Of a DNA stretch of 64,000 nt, positions 11,757-23,619 are shown one piece after another (position 1 is the stretch's first letter; each line of letters starts with the position of its first letter). Origin of the DNA: Megamerina dolium (taxonomy: Eukaryota; Arthropoda; Insecta; Diptera; Megamerinidae); the NCBI GenBank assembly GCA_963854835.1, contig OY978525.1, positions 71,161,128 through 71,225,127 of the forward strand. Direction: 5' to 3'. The position numbers were made by a program, and so were the translations under genes. The notes beneath the pieces are model-generated. The model had not been told where the DNA came from. It searched no databases and worked only from the letters and a program-made list of their open reading frames with translations.

Positions 11757-12030
11757 TAGGTTAGGTTAGGTTATGTGGCTGCCCTCTCTCTGAGAGCACA
11801 CACTTAGGCCAGAAAGGCCCATTGTGATACCACCGAGCTTCTCTTCTAATACTGTTTTGCGTGTTAAATTTGCACAGCATTAGAACGGTCCTACTTATAT
11901 TTTTCGGCTCCGAACGGCAGAACCCTTGTGACATAATTCTAACTTAGTTTTGTCACAAAACTCTTTTTAAGAAGCATTTTTTTCAAATTGTTACTGCCGG
12001 AAAAATCTTTTCGATATTAGATTTTGTTGA
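11757..12030 (-). repeat. SINE-related repeat with a different 3' tail
   Basis: The central part (about 11840-12020) matches the body of the SINE at 22449, 37060 and 56562, including the blocks around CGAACGGCAGAACCCTTGTG and TGTTACTGCCGG. In place of that family's tail, this copy carries a 75-bp block with CTCTCTCTGAGAG and ends in TTAGGTTAGGTTAGGTTA at its edge (11757-11773). The tRNA-like head is missing. Fly genomes often show TTAGG-like or (AACCT)n tails on retroposons, so this looks like a body joined to another LINE-type tail. Confidence 0.65.
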
Positions 12031-12640
12031 AGTTGAAATTGTCTGCCGTAATGTATTAAAAATACTGTAAAAGTATTTGCTTTGATTTCAGCTTTCTTCA
12101 TTGAATTGAAATGTGAACTTACAACTTTAACACATCTAAATATTGAGTAAGAATATCAGACAGAGAAATTAAAAAGCTTTCCCTTGGCTTCGGTGTATAA
12201 TGTCTATAAGGTCAATGACTAGTAGCCAAAATAGTTGTGAAATGACACTTCCTTGTGGAGTCCCTCTACTAACATGTTTAACAAGAGTTGTATTAAAATA
12301 CGTAGATTCGCGATGCAAATATAAAATAGAAAAAAAATCGTTAGAAAAACGATGAAAGGCGCGGAAAAAGCACGATCTCGTTCGTATGTACTCAAGGACC
12401 GAATTGAATCAAAACACAGAGAGTTTATATGAACAGTTGGGTTGCCATATAGTAAGTATGATATCCAGGTAAGTATTAAGGTAACATAAGTACTATTCAA
12501 TACAAATAGAGGTATATATTATTCAATTCAAATAGAGGTAAGTATAATTATAATTCGTATGAAAGTATTTTCTATATTTCCAGGGACCCACCATATGGCT
12601 TGTCTAAAGGAATTTAGACATCGCGGCCCGAATGCACCCG
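12031..12640. other. AT-rich spacer
   Basis: No recognised gene. A short partial direct repeat (TATTCAATTCAAATAGAGGTA) occurs near 12495-12540. Confidence 0.4.
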
Positions 12641-13150
12641 TGCATTAGTTGAGCGCATTTTTAATACGAGTCAATGAGCCGATCGCGTCTTCGATCGCCC
12701 GTGGGGCCCTCCGACGAGTATTAGGGGAACGTCTGCGCCCAGATCGTGGATTTCTGGTTGTGAGAACAACACGTCGCGGCGAGAACGTTGAGCGTTTCGT
12801 TCAGCACGAAGTTCTTGGCGGAGATCATCAGATCTGCGCTGATATCGGGACTCAGACCGATGCATTCTGAGTCCGCCGTCAGGTCGTCTACGTGGCACAT
12901 GATTACGTCGCCGTCGCTCTTGGATGGTGCGGCGATTCGGTAGCCCCTGCCCAGTAGGGGACGAGACCGGATGGAGGAGCGTATGATGCGCCAGCCTACA
13001 TTTCTTGCACGAGTTCGGAGAGTCAGACGATCCGGTCCCAGGCGACCAAGCCAAGCAGTTGCGGCATTGGATTTATCGCCAAGAATCCGCGGCAGTACCG
13101 CAAGGCGTGATGGTGATGAAACAATTCGCATCGGTGGTGTTCTCGAAGTG
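12641..13150 (-). pseudogene. GC-rich relic, possibly BEL/Pao gag C-terminus
   Basis: This block is clearly richer in GC than its surroundings and holds overlapping open frames on both strands. On the - strand a frame starting near 13054 encodes CKKCRLAHHTLLHP. CxxCxxxHHTLLH is a pattern commonly seen at the end of BEL/Pao gag, before the protease. The rest of the frame is Arg-rich and not recognisable, probably because of frameshifts. The adjacent BEL integrase on the same strand makes the assignment reasonable, but gag following integrase implies two different copies. Confidence 0.35.
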
Positions 13151-13257
13151 CTGAACTGAAAATAGAAAATTTAATTAGTTTGAGAGTTAAACTGCGGTTG
13201 GAACGAAGGCCTAATCCTAGTATTTTAGAGAAAAAAAGAAGCGATTCTTATTTGATA

Positions 13258-14130
13258 TTATGATTTTACGCTAGTGGTCCGAATATCTGCGACATGGATG
13301 TGGCCGTTACATTCTCGATATAGGTGAGTAACGCGTCCGAGAATCCATTCGTTGGGGGACAGCTCCTCATGCTTAATTACCACCAGGTGACCTACTTCCA
13401 GCTCCATTTGAGGATGTTGCCACTTGTAGCGTTTATGGAGATCATGTAAATAATCGGTTTTCCATCTACGGCTAAACTGATGGTGGAGCCCCTTGAGTTT
13501 TTTCCATCGGGTTATTAGATATATATCTTCCGAATTGGGTTCGGGCAAGGCCATCAGTGGAGCACCTCGCAGGAAGTGACCTGGAGTTAGCGCTATCAGT
13601 TCGTTGGGGTCTTGAGCAAAGTTGAAAACTCTTCGAAGTAGAATTTTTGATTGCAGGCAGTCTTCTTGAGATGAGCCTTAAAGCTTTTGACTGCCGACTC
13701 CCATAGACCGACCAAATGGGGCGCACTGGGAGGAATAAAAACCCAGTCAATACCTTGGAGAGAGTATTGGTCCAGAATGTTTTTGGAAACTTCCTTAGAG
13801 AATTTGAAGAATTCTTTACTGATAGTTCTTTGACCTCCCAAGAAAGTTGTACCATTATCCGACATGATTTTGCGGGGAAGGCCTCTTCTGTTAACGAATC
13901 TGGCAAATGCGGCGCGGAATGCCTCTGTCGAGAGATCAGAGCACAATTCCAAATGAATGGCTTTTGTCGAAAAGCAGCGACATGCCCTTTGAAAAAGGCA
14001 GCCGTTCCAAGAGTATATGCTTTAATTTGGAATGGGCCTGTAATATCACATGTGTTAGAGAAAGGTACCGACCTTGGATTTTAGCTTGACTGTTATCTAA
14101 TATCTCAACAGAAGGATTACGCATTCTTAT
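13258..14130 (-). pseudogene. BEL/Pao integrase fragment
   Basis: Right to left: ITGPFQIKA near 14050 (start of the catalytic core), ELCSDLSTEAFRAAF (13950-13910), IMSDNGTTFLGG (second catalytic Asp, about 13845-13870), PSAPHLVGLWESAVKS with the catalytic Glu (about 13680-13730), then LMALPEPN and the C-terminal DUF5641-like domain (RRWKTDYLHDLHKRYKW ... EWILGRV) to 13258. This is the 3' end of a BEL/Pao pol. A frameshift near 13600 separates core and tail, and another lies near 13955. Reverse transcriptase, protease and LTRs were not found next to it. Confidence 0.85.
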
Positions 14131-15039
14131 AATTTCTGTAACATGGTTGGGAGAGTACCATCCATACCCGGTGATTTATAGGGAAGAAATTATTATTTAT
14201 GTATTTAAATATCCTCTCCGTAAAAATGGACGAAATATGTTTCTGTCCAGGTGCCATTCACTTCCTTCAGATGAGAAGGATTGGTAGAATCCTCGCAAAA
14301 CACATTTTTGAGTCTGTCAGAATTTAAAGTTGACTCAGTTGACTGACAGAATTATTTCCATCCGATTTCTTGATTCTCCTGATATTTCGTTCGTAAGCTC
14401 CGAGAATATTTTTGTATAGTTAGAAATTGTTATTTCTATAACGTTGATAGAATTCCTTCGCATTCGCTCCCTTAGATTCGAAAGTTGACTGACTGCACAG
14501 AATGTTTTTTACCACTACATTAAAATCCATCTCATGATTATACACCTGCTTGTGCAGAGTTTTGATAGAATGCGTCTGACGAAGCTTTTATTCTGTTAGT
14601 TTTAATATGACTACTTTAGGAAACATTTCCCTATTAATTCTCTTTGGGTTCCTAAAGAAATTTGGTGGTTTTGTATTCAACTTTACCTCGAAAAGTATCC
14701 AACTTTTGGTTAGATACCCTACACCTGGATATTTAAGCTGTTTGAGATAAGGTTTAGATCCAGCACTTCCTTCCGCCCTTGAAGTAGAAGTATTTCTTCA
14801 ATTATTCACGATGTACTGTGTTTCAGAGCCATTAAAATGTTAAATTTCGACGAAAATGAAAAAATGAATATCATGTGTTCATCAAGCATGCTTTTTTTGC
14901 GGTGAAAAACAACATCACAGAAATCATGGACAGACTTCATCAATACGATGGGAACTCTACATATCGAATTCAATGATTAAGAAGCCTAGTACAGGAAACG
15001 AATGCCAGATTACAGTTGGAACACTAGTGTGGAACTACC
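14131..15039. other. spacer, no gene seen
   Basis: No family motif and no repeat recognised. Confidence 0.35.
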
Positions 15040-15300
15040 CGATACCCTTAGTTTACAGTTTTCCTCCTGTGTAAGTGCCTGACCCTGGCTCCCTGCATAA
15101 TGACTCACCTCAGTACTCACTTCATATACGACCCCACTGAGCTGGGGAATATTCCACGCTTTACCCGAAGCTCAGGTTGGTTCCTAAGGTATATGGGGTA
15201 GCTCACCTGCGGCATCACAATGGACCTTATTTGGGCTAAATGAGGTGGCTCAAGCCTCAATACTTCACAATAAAAACAGAGTGATGATAAATAAATAAAA
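15040..15300 (+). repeat. possible LINE 3' tail
   Basis: Block of normal GC content ending in a short A-rich simple tail (GATGATAAATAAATAAA at about 15282-15298), the way many non-LTR element tails end. No coding part is attached and no second copy is in the window, so this is only a suggestion. Confidence 0.25.
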
Positions 15301-15751
15301 CGTCGTTTGAAAATTTGTTTAAGTAATGAAATACCTCAACGATTTCAATGGATGAAATTCTGAATTTAGCAGAAAATATATTAGGTGGCAAGTTTATTGC
15401 TGACGATATAAGTGATTTTTCATACACCGCCTTGATCCGTAAAAAGGGTGAAAGTATCACATTCTTCTGCCCCTTGCTAGTTAAAACATTCACATCTGGT
15501 GAAATACTGATAACTCGGAATTGAATTTCGAAAGTCAATATGATTTTAGGAACTTACAGTTACGCTATAAGGTAAAACAAAGAATCGCTTTACTTTACAG
15601 TTTTATTTCTACATGTTCTCTCAGTGTAACACTTTGCATGATAATCAATTAATTCTAAAATGGATTAAATTGCGTCTGTGTGGGCTCTGCTCTGCAAACT
15701 AAGATTTTAAAACCTCGAAGAGCTCTTGCAGTAAGAAATCATATACAGAAC
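15301..15751. other. spacer, no gene seen
   Basis: A short - strand open frame (15538-15257) has no recognised motif. Confidence 0.35.
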
Positions 15752-16990
15752 CAGAGACATATATGCTTAGAGAATTCTCATATTCTAGTATACAAAATTT
15801 TAAAAGGAATAACCAGAAATCAGCGGGAGTGGATTTTCTGTTGAACGTGTATGAACCGAAATATCAGACGAAATAGAAGTGGACAATCGAACAAATGGTT
15901 CGATCATACGGCAAAAAGTAGAAAACAACATTGGAAAAAGACGAAAGCGGCCTTAAGTATGTTTATTCATACAAAATCATATTTTCAAATAAAATTAAAA
16001 AATATATATCTGTGCATATTTCGCCGTTCGAGCCACCTGGTCACACATGAATGTTCTGTGTATGGAAGACAAAATAGAACATGAGAAAATTGAAGAGTAT
16101 TTTTCTTCCCCAAGAAACGAGAGCGAAAGCAACAACAAACACGCAGGCGTAAGTAGATGAGTGTGTGTACCATTGCGATTGAAATCGACGAAAGACGAAC
16201 AATTTGATGTGTGGAAGTCTCTTCTTCTTGATTTTGGTGCCTGTTGGATGGCATGAAATGACAAAATCTTTAAAAAATGCCAAATAATCAATCGCAAGTG
16301 CTGTGTTGCCGATTGAGTGCAATTATCAATGAAAAATATAGTATTCTGCTGACCATACGTACATATACTTTTTACATAGGCAAATAGAAAAATTGTAATT
16401 GAGCGAGTTTGATTGTTTGTATATTGCAGATATGTATGAGCGTATGTACTTATGTGGATAGAATAAAAATTGATTGCACATGCGTGTTGGATATTGATAA
16501 GGCATTTTTATTTCTCTGATAGTGATATTTTAAAATATATGTATATTTTTTGTAAATTTCAATTCTATTATTTTTTTTATAAAATAAGATGTTTTTCAAA
16601 TTATTAATTGAAATAAATAAATTATGTCTAAATAACAAATATTACTTAAAGATTAAATAATAAATAATATTAAATAAATGATATAAATGAAGAAATATTA
16701 TTGAATATGATGGAAGAATATCAAAATTCACAAATATAAACAATATAAAATCTGTACGCATGTACGCATGCTGTTGTATGTTATGTGCAGTCCGCTTTCG
16801 TCTTCTTCCAATGTTGTTTTCTACTTTTTGCCGTATGATCGAACCATTTGTTCGATTGTCCACTTCTATTTCGTCTGATATTTCGGTTCATACACGTTCA
16901 ACAGAAAATCCACTCCCGCTGATTTCTGGTTATTCCTTTTAAAATTTTGTATACTGGAATATGAGAATTCTCTAAGCATATATGTCTCTG
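15752..16990. mobile_element. 1.24-kb element with 199-bp inverted ends
   Basis: Left arm 15752-15950 and right arm 16792-16990 are near-perfect reverse complements. Both start CAGAGACATATATGCTTAG from the outside, and the inner ends match at CGGCAAAAAGTAGAAAACAA, with only a few differences such as AAAAAG versus AAGAAG. The 841-bp interior is AT-rich and non-coding. CAGAG ends resemble hAT transposons, but the 8 bases on the two sides (TACAGAAC and CTATATGC) do not match, so the superfamily is open. High arm identity suggests recent insertion or arm-to-arm gene conversion. Confidence 0.85.
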
Positions 16991-18260
16991 CTATATGCAT
17001 ATGCATATTCAAAAAAGCTTAAAATGCCAATAAGCTTCCTCTTACAAATATCAAAAAAACTTATAATTCCATATAAACTTTCAAATATAGGGTAGTCGAC
17101 AGAGAGGGGGTAGGGGTTGGTTGCTTGTCACTATAGGCTTGTGTCAAATATACATATGTGCTTATATTCTTTTACCTAAGAGTATCCACAGAGACGATAT
17201 TGGAAAATAACGGAAAAACATTTTGAAGAAATGAGTGAGCAAAAGCTTTGCTCTATTGAGAGAAAGAAATTTGTTCAAATAAACTTGTGGTTTATAATAT
17301 ATTACAAACAAACGCATATATTTATTAAAGCTCTTTGGGAGTACGACAGTAACTGTAGCTGTGGCAGCGAGTGCACTGGAAGCGCCCACATCGTATGCGT
17401 CCTCCTTTGATTAGTCTGATTTGCTCCATCAGAGTTAAACGGTCGTCGTATACATTGTCATAATGGACAGCTGTGAGTAGTTTCGATATAACGTATTCAA
17501 ATTTTTTCACACTTGCTGTGTGAATGGTATAAATATTCAATAAAGAAAATGAATTTATAAAAAAGTGAGCACCAAAATAGCAGTGTATTTTACTTAAATT
17601 TAAAAGATACAATATACATAAGTCAATAGAGGAAGTTTTATTCTGAACGCTCTCCCAGTATGGCATAATAAAATCTCTATCCGTCGCGCTGCTTTTTGCA
17701 CTGTCTGCATAGTTGTCTTCCTTTTGCAACCTATGGTAGGACCGATATATATGATTAACTTATTTACTACATATTATACATATATCTGAATATAAATAAA
17801 TATATACGTAAAAACACATCCATATGTGCATACATACGTATATAGGAGTATATATCGTAGAGTTTATTTGAAAACGACATATCGACATTTTAATAAGTGA
17901 GCCTTTAGAAAATTGTTTTAAATTGGGGTTTTCGTCTTCCTCTTCATTTCGGTCATACAAACGCTTTTGCTATGCTTTGTGTGCGGATATGTGCGTGTAT
18001 ATTCGTATGCGAGTGCTGTGCTGGGTTACGTTGGGCGGTTGTATGTGCGCTACTGTGACTCTTCGTCTCCGTTTATGAGCGCGCACTCAACGAATACACA
18101 ATAATAAACGTGAAAATATTAAGTAACGACAATATCCACTTTTACAATATAAACACGTATGTGTGTATGTATGTACTCGCACATTACATATGTACAATGA
18201 AACAGAAATATTGTATTTGCAGAAGTAGCAATCAGCTAACATTGTGCTTGTGCTAGCGCT
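16991..18260. other. AT-rich spacer, possible intron or upstream region
   Basis: No gene recognised. A G-rich run (GAGAGGGGGTAGGGGTTGG) lies near 17101. GC rises at 18000-18100, just before the region with the splice-like signals. Confidence 0.35.
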
Positions 18261-19025
18261 GTGCGAGAACAGCAAATGCGACGAGTGTACGTATATGTAT
18301 ATGCATACATATTGTGTATGTGTGTGTATCAGTATGTAATTGAGGAAGTGTATCGAATAAAGTGCAACGTTGACGAAATCAGTGATGGCGACATCATTTG
18401 TGGCGGGGCAACAATTGGTGTCTTAGTCTTTACGGATTTCCCTTACCGTATGTACCGCGTATACATACATACATAAATAGGTAAGAATGAATGTAAATAT
18501 GATTACACAGGTACATGCGGTAAAGGATATGGGTAAAGGCCAAGACTCGAATCAGTGATCACAAATTTCGCCACCTGTTATCACATCCCATTACTCCGCT
18601 CCACATTCGAGTGATTATTGAGATATAATAATAATATTTTTCTATATCCCTGCTCCAATTTTCTTTATCTGTTGTATGTAGTGATAAATAAAATTCGAAA
18701 GAAAGAAAGAAGATGAAATTGAAATTATATTGTACAAAATATCATCGAATAACTCGCAAGTGCAAAAAATGTATGTCTGTTTTAGCTGAGAAGCAGAAAG
18801 AAGAAGAAAAGAAAGTGAGAAAACACGGGAAAAAAATAAAAATAATTGGCGATTCCAGAAAAGGAGCACAGAAAACAACGGTTACGGCATTGGCAATAGT
18901 GTGAATTAGCATATCAAATACATACAAAAAATCACAAATCTCAGAGATTGTGTAAGATTGGTGCATAACAGGGTGCAGCATATCTTGGAGAGGTGCCACC
19001 GGTAGCCGGAACACAGTGTAGTCAG
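18261..19025 (+). other. possible 5' exon ending at a GTAAGC donor
   Basis: The sequence CAGTGTAGTCAG|GTAAGC at 19014-19031 is a good splice donor match, and 422 bp later there is a strong acceptor (19447). No start codon in phase with the following open exon was found here, because a TAG sits two codons before the donor in that phase. If real, this is probably untranslated. The upstream boundary is unknown. Confidence 0.25.
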
Positions 19026-19447
19026 GTAAGCATAATTGAATTGTTTCGATGCTTGTAACTTGTCCATAATAATTACGATATTTTAGCGTGATTGCGTTTA
19101 TATAAAAAATATATAAGCAAGCAAATGATACTGCATTTTCTAATATTTGGCCCCATATTGAAAACTCTAGCGTGGGACATATTTAAAATTTGCAGCCAAA
19201 AATAAAAAAGGATTTATTATTTTGAATTTGTCATTATTTTCTGTTATTAAAATTGTTCCGCATTTAATAGAAGACCTTTATCAATTTTTTCAAACTATTT
19301 ATTACAACAATTCTTCCCATCGTCGGAAGGTATTCTTCAACTGTTCTACTGTACTGTACTATTGCCATCACAGGGTGCTAGGTTGAGGATTGTGAGGTTG
19401 GTGACTAACTAATTCCACTTTTCTTCTGATCAAAATCTTTAACGCAG

Positions 19448-19620
19448 CGTTGCCTAAATGCCGATTCAACGATATCCGTCCATCAGCCTGTCACCTTGTT
19501 AACCCAGGCGAAAACTGCGGCATAAGTGACCTACAGTCCGTGGGTGCTGATGGCATTGGTAATGAGCATGATTGTTCAACTTCTACGCCTACACTAAATG
19601 TTAGTGACTACTCTGAAGGT
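19448..19620 (+). CDS. candidate host exon (unidentified)
   Basis: Preceded by CTAAC, a pyrimidine-rich tract and CTTTAACGCAG (acceptor at 19447). Followed by GTATGTAAGT, which offers two donors (19621 GTATGT or 19625 GTAAGT). Between them one frame stays open for 57 codons with a normal amino-acid mix, including LPKCRFNDIR, PGENCGISDL and NVSDYSEG. With the 19621 donor it ends in phase 0 and would join the candidate exon at 32980 in frame. It contains no ATG. I do not recognise the protein. It may be an upstream exon of the RGS gene or an untranslated exon that is open by chance. Confidence 0.4.
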
Positions 19621-19635
19621 GTATGTAAGTTAAGT

Positions 19636-19950
19636 ACTCGTATTAATAAAATAAAATAAATATATGGTACTTAAAGCTCCGAAGGGCTCTTTGGCCCTTA
19701 CTGTTGTGCGTGATAAATTTTGGACAGTATTAGAAGGGACCTACTTATTTTAGCATGTTTCGAATGGCAGAACTATTGTGACATCACTTTTACTGAGTTT
19801 TGTCACAGAGTTCTTTTAGAAGCTTCTTCATGGCAAATTGTTACTGCCGGAAGGTGGGTTCGAAAGAAAAATCTTTTCGATATGAAATTTGTTATGGTTC
19901 ATCCTGAGATTGAATCCACGACCTACAGGTCTGATCTGCTTCAGACTCAA
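19636..19950 (-). repeat. old SINE copy
   Basis: Aligns along its length with the SINEs at 22449, 37060 and 56562: tail ATAAATATATGGTACTTAAAGC, body around GACAGTATTAGAAGGGACC and TGTTACTGCCGG, and a damaged tRNA-like head (GAGATTGAATCCACGACC at about 19905-19922). It lacks about 20 bp of the body (the TTGCCAATTGCTTGCCGACA block) and has many substitutions, so it is older than the others. It lies about 15 bp past the candidate splice donor. Confidence 0.8.
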
Positions 19951-20136
19951 CAATTAAGTATTTTGTTTTTACAGTTCTATGTAAAAAAGGATTTAGGCGA
20001 GACGAATACAGAGACAGAAGATATACACACGCTGAATAGCCAAGCAAAAAACTACACTGGTTGTGTCAGCACATATGTTTATTCGGGTTGCTGTGTAGTT
20101 GACTTCGCTGAGTTGCATTTATCTTTAACATTCCGT

Positions 20137-23100
20137 TCACCTCGTCCATCTTGTGCGACGAAATGGTGAAAACCGCCCACCATGTGAATCACTGTCAGCA
20201 TTGATCGGTAAGGTAACCAGATTGGAGGCTGCTCGCTTGAGAGTTGACGTTGCGGTGCGCATAGTGGCCATCCTTACGATTCCATCATTCACTGGGTGGA
20301 CGTCAAAAATTCGACCAAAAGAGCACTGTAAAGGTGGAGCACGTTCATCGCGTAGCAAAACTAAATCCCCAGCCTTCATGTGTCAGTCTGCTTTCATTTG
20401 TATCTCATTTGTAGCTGTGGCAGATACTCGCTGCTCTACCGTTTCCAAATATCTTGTTGTATTTACTGCAACAGTTTTCAACGCTTTAGCCGATTGGAGA
20501 TTGGGTTCCAGGGCAGCGATAAGAGGACCGCCTACTAAAAAGTGGCCTGGAGTAAGTGCTGTTAAGTCACTTGGGTCATCCATCAATGCACTTAATGGCA
20601 TCGAATTTAATGCTGCCTTCAACTGTTTAAGCACAGTATAAAATTTATCAAAAGCCAGGGTTGCACACCCTATGACGCGTTTAAATGATGTTTTACCTTT
20701 TTTATGTCAGCTTCCCATATGTTGCCGAAATTCGGTGACCCTGGAGGAATGAAGTGCTAGGAAATACCCCTGACTGCTACAAATCGAGCCGTGCCTTTCA
20801 TCTGTCTGCAAGCCGCAAGATCAGCTTTTAATACTGCAACAAAGGTATTAGCGCAGTCATTGTATATTTTAGAGCAGCATCGTCTTTGTGAGAAAAACCG
20901 TCTTAAAGTAGCAAGGAATACATCTGTGCTTAGATCGCTGACAAGTTCTAAATGAACAGTACCCTTTATAGCTATGGTAACCTCTCCTTTTTGTAGTACG
21001 GATGTAATGAGGTCCACCATAGTCGATGCCGTAATAATCAAACGGTTTAGCCGGATTGTAGCGATATGACTGGAGGTCTCCTGTAGATGTTGTAGGGTTT
21101 TGCCTGAAGCATTTTATACATGGATGGATATACTGCTTGATTGCTGGTCGTGCTTTTATAATCCAAAAACGCCGTCAAAAAAAGTTGAGAATTGCCTGAA
21201 CACCGCTATGTAAAGTGGATTCATGTTCATTAGCAATAAACAGTTTACTCAATACTTGTAGCAAGATGATTGGAGAGCGTTCATACGGAGATAGAAATCG
21301 CGAATTCTTAATCGTTCATTTAGTCGAATGATACCATTTTCATTAATAGTTGGGTTAAACTGGAGAATCGTGCTCTTTGTGTTGATCGGCTTATTCATGC
21401 AAAGGCAATAACTTTTATTTTTAAAATGTGTATGTTGAACGTACCTGAGCCAAAACTTTAATGCTTGCGTGCGCTCATTTGCAGAACACCATGGAGTCAT
21501 TTCGTGGGGTTTTTTCATTATCGCTGCAATGAAACGTTGAATGAACAAGGTTATCGCCAACAATTTGTGAATGTTTGAATATTTAGATAGATGAGTTGTC
21601 AGAGGGGTCGGAGGTTGATTAGATGGCACGAAATTATAGTTCCTTCAGCCCTTCCTAGCCCAATAACAGGTTGAGTGGGCCATTGATGGGGTTGGTAATG
21701 CAGCCATGTTGGTCCGTTCCACCAAAAAGAGAGCTCCCTCAGCTGCGATGGTATGAACCCAAGTGATGCTGCGTCAGCTGGGTTGTTAGTCGTTGACATA
21801 TATTGCAATGATTCAATAAATGTAATTGCCTGAATTTTGCTAACAATACTGACGTATTGTTTCTACTTTTCAGGATTTGATCGGATCCAACTAAGTACAG
21901 TTTTGGAATCAGACCAACAGTATGTTTGAAGCGACGGTAGTTACTAGCTTTAATTTCAGCTAACTCATCTCTGAATTTTTGTTATTCTTGCTGAAGTGGT
22001 TCAAGAATAGACCATCCCAGTTTAAACTGCCTACCCAAAGCTTTTGACATATAGTTTTTAGAGTAACAGTTATCGGTGCTAGCAAGCCTGGGGGATCGTA
22101 AATTTTACCGATGTCTGATAATTGCTGACGTTTGGTGATGGGTTTTGTTAATTGCTTCAAGCTCACCTTGTATGTCAAAAAGTCTGAGTCACATAACACA
22201 AGTTACAGCTTACCGTTCTGCTTGTCATCTGCACTTAAACACTGCATGAAGTTTTCAGAATTGAAGCTCCACTTTCGTAGAACAAAACCACATCTTTGAA
22301 GTAACTGTCGCAGTGGATATTGTACTTCCAGAGCAGCTTCGACGGTGTCAGTCCAACGCAAACAATCATCTACGTAAAACGATTCTCTTAAAACCTTAAA
22401 CGCCTCTTCGTCTTCAGCTAACCTCTGTAGTACTTTATTCGCAAGATAAAAAAAATAAATAAATATGTGGCACTTAAAGCCCCAAAGGGCTCATTGGCCG
22501 AGCTTCTCTTCCATTACTGTTGTGCGTCTTATATTTTGGACAATATTAGAAGGGACCTACTTATTTTAGCCGGTTCCGAACGGCAGAACACTTGTGACAT
22601 CACTTTTTCTGAGCTTTGTCACAGAGTTCTTTAAGAAGCTTTTTCATGGCAAGTTGTTACTGTCGGAAGAATTGCCAATTGCTTGCCGACAGGTGGGTAC
22701 CGTTCGAAAGAAAAATCTTATCGATATTAAATTTGTTATGCATCAGCCGGGGATTGAACCACGATCTACAGATCAGAAGGCGAACACACTAACCACTGAG
22801 CTACGGCACCCACAAGATACGGTGAACAATTTAAACCATATGTTAGAGTTAACTCTTCTCTTTCATCTCTCCAGATAATGCGATGCATGTCAGCATCGGC
22901 GCGGTTGACCAGGATCTAGCGATAGCACTTTTGAATATTTCTGCCATAAACCCAATTCGATGCATTCACCATCGAATAATTATTTGGCTTATATCGCTTA
23001 ACAGCTTTTGATCAAAATGGAGAAAATCGTGTAGGGAGACGTTTCCACGGCACTCAAGACATCTGTCTCGACCAAAGGTTGTTAACTTTAACAACAATTT

Positions 23101-23526
23101 CAACGTCGTCGACGTCATGCGCGGTCATGTCTCCTCGTGTTTTTTTCATATTCGGAATGCTGCTTTCCGGCCACACTGCTCCGTCTATTACTTCAACGCG
23201 CCGGAATCAAACTGAACCCTGGTCTTCAGGCTTGGTTGTGTACGGTATGCAAAAAAACGCATACAATGCACCCAGTACTCCGTCCAATGCACTAGCTGTG
23301 AAGACTGGTGCCACATGAGAGCGTACTGAGGCCTTCGCTCCCACAGAGATTGTACCAACACCTTCGTAGCGCAATGTTGCAATACCCTACAGCAATCGCA
23401 ACATCCGTTATTGGGGCCTTCACGGCCACCATAACCCAGCACCATCAATAACGTCATACACGAACATATCATACACGTAACATATCCTTCAACACGCAGT
23501 AGGTCTTTGCGAGATTTATGGCTCAA
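20137..23526 (-). pseudogene. BEL/Pao pol, decayed, split by a SINE
   Basis: Pol of the BEL element whose gag is at 23620-24262. Right to left: zinc-rich gag end and protease region (23526-23080), start of reverse transcriptase with NRADADMHRIIWR readable near 22875-22910, a SINE insertion (22449-22812), the RT end with TKRQQLSDIGKIYDPPGLLA (22140-22060), then NNPADAASLGF and WWNGPTWL (21790-21700). The RNase H-integrase linker KYSNIHKLLAI follows, then the integrase core VHLELVSDLSTDVF (about 20960-20920), with SDNG changed to NDCA. The last part is the C-terminal domain LTALTPGHFLVGGPL (20570-20525) and MKAGDLVLLRDE (20379 on). Many stops and shifts; inactive. Confidence 0.85.
22442..22819 (-). 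repeat. tRNA-derived SINE, full length
   Basis: Body 22449-22812 (364 bp), on the - strand. It starts TGGGTGCCGTAGCTCAGTGG, with a pol III A box (TAGCTCAGTGG) and, 40 bases on, the B box GGTTCAATCCC (22754-22744). It ends with an A/T simple tail (TATTTATTTATTTTTTTT on that strand). A 7-bp duplication, CAAGATA, flanks it at 22442-22448 and 22813-22819. Head, body and tail match the copies at 37060 and 56562. It interrupts the reverse transcriptase of the BEL element, so it is younger than that element. Confidence 0.9.
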
Positions 23527-23619
23527 AACGGCATTCTGTTTGCTACTTGAGCGACCAGGGTCGCAGCCATTCTACCTACGTACCTAAAGACATTTTCCAC
23601 TCTTTAACGGTTGCAGGGT

